From contig CALHDG010000034.1 in assembly GCA_938023075.1 (NCBI GenBank), positions 1-64,000 on the forward strand: a stretch of 64,000 bases of DNA, read 5' to 3'. Source of the stretch: an uncultured Chitinophagales bacterium (GTDB lineage Bacteria; Bacteroidota; Bacteroidia; Chitinophagales; JAHDHT01). Position numbers and translations under genes: made by a program. Positions 61,490 to 64,000 of the stretch are shown piece by piece. The notes beneath the pieces are model-generated. The model was not told the DNA's origin, did no database searches, and saw only the letters and a list, made by a program, of their open reading frames with translations. How positions within the stretch are numbered: position 1 is the first letter of the stretch; each line of letters begins with the position of its first letter.

Positions 61490-62566
61490 TTAATTCAGCA
61501 ATTCAAATTCAATTCTGTCACTCGTATCTCTATCTTTAATGCCATTGAAACTCAATTGATTTTCATTGGCTCCGTGTTGTAAAGCATAGGTATACAAAGC
61601 TTGTGCTCTTCTTGCCGAAAGGGCATCATCTTTCCGGTCGTTTACTATAATCTTCACTTTTTTAGCAGGTGATCCATTTAAAAAAGAAACCAACGATTGT
61701 ATTTGTGCTAAAGAAGCATCCGATACAATAGAGGTTCTACCTTGAAATTCAATTTGGTTTGCCAGTTTATTTTTGCCGAGCTTAAAAAAGCCTTTTGCTT
61801 TTTCCATCGCCTCTGTACTCCAAAGGTTAGTTAAGCCATTCGATTTTTTTGTCGGGCGGCTTTCCATTTGCTGTTTTTCTGTCTTATTAAAATATTGTGT
61901 ATATCCTCCAATATCTTCTGACATCATCGCATTTACACCATCGCAGGTTATGGTTGAACCGGTTATGCCATCTACGGTATAATCGTTTAATGAATTACCA
62001 ACACCTTTCAATACTTTAAACGCAAATTTGCCGGTAGCATCTTTAATACTTTTATTTTTAAATTGACTCTGAAACCAATCGGCAGTAATCTCTGCGCCAA
62101 GCCCCGGCGTTTCACCTACGTGGGTGAAAGTCGCTCCATCAACGGTATTAAAATCATCTTTTATAGCAATAAAGCCACCTATCTGATCCCAAAGTCCCAT
62201 TCCGTTCATCGGGATAATGAATTTTTCCTTCTTGGTATCGGCAGTGTACACATAAAGCGGATACAGTCGTTCTTCAACCGGCTTTTTCCCTTCTTTATAC
62301 AAATCAATATCAAAAGCTTTCTTACCCTCAACAGCTTCACCTTTAGCATTGATAACGATTTCTTTTATCCGTTCGGCATATTCTGCTTCAGGGTCCATAT
62401 CATCATTATACTCTACTGCTTTTAAAATGTTTACTTTTTTATCGCGGTCTTCTTGTACCTTTTGAATAGGTCGAAGAAACGAAGTTAAGGTAGCCAATAC
62501 TAAGGCTACTATTAAAGTCATTACCGCTGCATATAGTATAGTTTTAATGTTATCCGACACGAGCAA
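61490..62566 (-). CDS. nqrC: Na+-NQR subunit C with OmpA-like C-terminal extension
   Basis: Residues 1-235 are a normal NqrC: one membrane helix, GLWDQIGGFIAI, HVGETPGLGAEI, and DGITGSTITCDGV with the Thr (205-207) that carries covalently bound FMN. A further 120 residues are unusual. About 265-358 (IEFQGRTSIVSDASLAQIQSL, SARRAQALYTYALQHGANENQLSFNG, DRIEFELLN) have the layout of an OmpA-like domain, although the peptidoglycan-binding Asp/Arg residues are only partly kept. NqrC faces the periplasm, so the extension could tether the pump to the cell wall. It overlaps nqrB by 17 nt. Confidence 0.93.
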   Translation of the reverse strand: MLVSDNIKTILYAAVMTLIVALVLATLTSFLRPIQKVQEDRDKKVNILKAVEYNDDMDPEAEYAERIKEIVINAKGEAVEGKKAFDIDLYKEGKKPVEERLYPLYVYTADTKKEKFIIPMNGMGLWDQIGGFIAIKDDFNTVDGATFTHVGETPGLGAEITADWFQSQFKNKSIKDATGKFAFKVLKGVGNSLNDYTVDGITGSTITCDGVNAMMSEDIGGYTQYFNKTEKQQMESRPTKKSNGLTNLWSTEAMEKAKGFFKLGKNKLANQIEFQGRTSIVSDASLAQIQSLVSFLNGSPAKKVKIIVNDRKDDALSARRAQALYTYALQHGANENQLSFNGIKDRDTSDRIEFELLN

Positions 62567-63815
62567 CCCTCCTTTTTATATTTCTGTTTATAATTACATG
62601 GTCAATTAATGGTGCAAACACGTTCAATAATAAAATTGCCAACATCCATCCTTCTGGATAAGCTGGGTTTAATACTCTGATAATCATACCACTCACCCCA
62701 ATTAAAAAACCGTAGACCCATTTACCGGCATCGGTTTGCGCACCCGTAACCGGATCGGTTGCCATAAAAGCCATCGCAAACAAAAAACTACCCATAATAA
62801 TGTGATAATACCAAGGCACTTGTAAGAAAAGATTATCAGCAAATTGACCACCTAAGGCATTAATAATAATACCCATCACAATGGCTCCTATTAACATACT
62901 CAACATAATTCTCCAACTGGCAATACCCGATATGGCTAAAAAAAATGCTCCAATTACAATAATGATCTTATTCATTTCGCCCACCGAACCTGGTATGAAA
63001 CCAACAATCATATCTTTAATGGTATAATGTTGCAAGACTGACTCCCAACCACCTTTGGCAGCTAAACCAAGCGGGGTAGCTCCTGTAAATCCATCGACAA
63101 TTAAAGATTTCCAACCACCTTCATACGGTACTCTATCTAAACCAAGTGCATCTAAGGTGTGCGCTTTTACACCTGCTAAAGTATGTAATAAATTATAATC
63201 TTGCGAAACCCAACATTCATCGCCCGACATAAAAGTAGGATGGGCAAAGAACACAAACACTCTGGCAGTTAAGGCAATGTTTAAGATGTTCATTCCGGTT
63301 CCACCAAATGCTTCTTTGGCTATAATTACTGCAAAGGCTGTTGCCACGGCAACCATCCACAACGGGATATCTGGCGGCATAATTAAGGGAATTAAAAAGC
63401 CGGATACCAGAAAACCTTCTTCAATCGCGTGCCCTTTTTTAGCGGCGAAAAAGAATTCTATACCGAGACCTACCAAGTGCACCACTACAAAAACGGGTAT
63501 AAACTGACAGATACCATACAGTGCTTTCCAAAGCAAACCATCGGTTAAGTTAGGGTATAAACCCAATGCATTATAATGTTGATGCCCAATATTGAAAATA
63601 CCGTGTAAAGCACACAAAGTCATACCCAACACCACATATACCATCGTACGTTTTAAATCAATACCATCCTTAATATGTGTTCGGGAAGCTGTTGTTTCAT
63701 CGGGTGCAAACAAAAAAGTATCAAATCCATCAAACACGGTATGTAGCAATTTATTATTTTCTACATACGGTTTTAATTTATCTACTTGCTTTCGTAAAAA
63801 ACTCGCTTTTCGCAT
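62550..63815 (-). CDS. nqrB: Na+-NQR subunit B
   Basis: A 421-aa membrane protein with about ten helices, one of the core Na+-translocating subunits. The FMN is attached to Thr247 in VDGFTGATPLGL, and conserved stretches GTGMNILNIALTARVFVFFAHP and FMATDPVTGAQTDAGKW are present. Length and start agree with the family. It begins 82 nt after nqrA and overlaps nqrC. Confidence 0.97.
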   Translation of the reverse strand: MRKASFLRKQVDKLKPYVENNKLLHTVFDGFDTFLFAPDETTASRTHIKDGIDLKRTMVYVVLGMTLCALHGIFNIGHQHYNALGLYPNLTDGLLWKALYGICQFIPVFVVVHLVGLGIEFFFAAKKGHAIEEGFLVSGFLIPLIMPPDIPLWMVAVATAFAVIIAKEAFGGTGMNILNIALTARVFVFFAHPTFMSGDECWVSQDYNLLHTLAGVKAHTLDALGLDRVPYEGGWKSLIVDGFTGATPLGLAAKGGWESVLQHYTIKDMIVGFIPGSVGEMNKIIIVIGAFFLAISGIASWRIMLSMLIGAIVMGIIINALGGQFADNLFLQVPWYYHIIMGSFLFAMAFMATDPVTGAQTDAGKWVYGFLIGVSGMIIRVLNPAYPEGWMLAILLLNVFAPLIDHVIINRNIKRRVARVG

Positions 63816-63897
63816 TTATATTCTTAAATTCCAATTATTAAAAATCCAAATTCCAACCATAATTAATATCTTATATAATTAATCAGTTGAAAATTCA

Positions 63898-64000
63898 TTA
63901 GCCTTGTTCTCTCATATAATTTAAGCCCTCGCGTAGAGTATCTTGCACATCAAATTTTGAAGTACAAACAAACTCGCATAAAGCAAGATCTTCTTCTACT
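63898..64000 (-). CDS. nqrA: Na+-NQR subunit A, C-terminal end (partial)
   Basis: The minus strand reads VEEDLALCEFVCTSKFDVQD followed by TLREGLNYMREQG and a stop. This is the usual end of NqrA, the soluble subunit involved in quinone binding. Only 33 codons lie in the window, and it is missing from the ORF track. Its place before nqrB is the expected operon order. Confidence 0.9.
   Translation of the reverse strand, partial: VEEDLALCEFVCTSKFDVQDTLREGLNYMREQG

Overview
The window is chromosomal DNA of an AT-rich member of the Bacteroidota, most likely a Saprospiria/Chitinophagia-type environmental bacterium. The support is type IX secretion (T9SS) C-terminal sorting domains, DUF1800/DUF1501 and DUF4249 proteins, a six-gene Na+-NQR operon, WYL-type regulator N-termini of Bacteroidota type, and promoters fitting TTTG-N19/20-TAnnTTTG. 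No rRNA, tRNA, CRISPR array or complete insertion sequence was seen.

Layout. 1-3.3 kb: the start of a secreted protein, two small lipoproteins that share a conserved leader element, and a helical protein. 3.3-9.5 kb: a secreted endonuclease I, the nfu-like/DUF2905/hflX housekeeping group, a PD-(D/E)XK transposase-like nuclease and a gene remnant. 9.6-16.8 kb: a modular cysteine-rich T9SS protein, an FAD sugar-lactone-oxidase-like enzyme paired with a PLP D-amino-acid enzyme, and a second helical protein. 17-29.3 kb: a 1394-aa subtilase with 17 leucine-rich repeats, a LytTR regulator, and a DUF1800/DUF1501 pair flanked by two tail-fibre-like secreted proteins. 29.6-33 kb: a Gly/Thr-rich protein of unknown function, a 163-nt long hairpin, a WYL-type HTH fused to a phytanoyl-CoA-dioxygenase-like domain that has lost its metal ligands, and a UbiA-like membrane protein. 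33-43 kb: an M16 peptidase, a CAP-domain protein, a thioredoxin lipoprotein, DUF4249, and a probable metal cluster (beta-barrel, double HMA, NHL). 43-52 kb: a large Ig-like secreted protein, a coiled-coil lipoprotein, an RluA-type pseudouridine synthase, an exosortase with a membrane partner, and two envelope proteins (coiled coil/HhH and OmpA).

53.3-58.1 kb is the most striking segment. A same-strand cassette encodes a TIR protein, its helical continuation separated by one in-frame stop codon, a membrane-anchored STAND-type NTPase, and an exported leucine-rich-repeat protein. These are the parts of a TIR-NB-LRR receptor on adjacent genes, with the LRR predicted outside the inner membrane and the TIR inside. 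The function (defence, stress or envelope signalling) is inferred from architecture only.

58.8-64 kb is the Na+-NQR operon nqrA(partial)-B-C-D-E-F on the minus strand. Its NqrC carries an OmpA-like C-terminal extension.

Several non-coding elements recur. There are five copies of a structured interspersed element of about 80-130 nt, all next to gene 3' ends; two copies of a roughly 90-nt element that folds on paper as a four-way junction; the 163-nt hairpin; and a twice-used H-type pseudoknot candidate in lipoprotein leaders. All comparisons were made by eye, and family assignments come from motif recognition without database searches.
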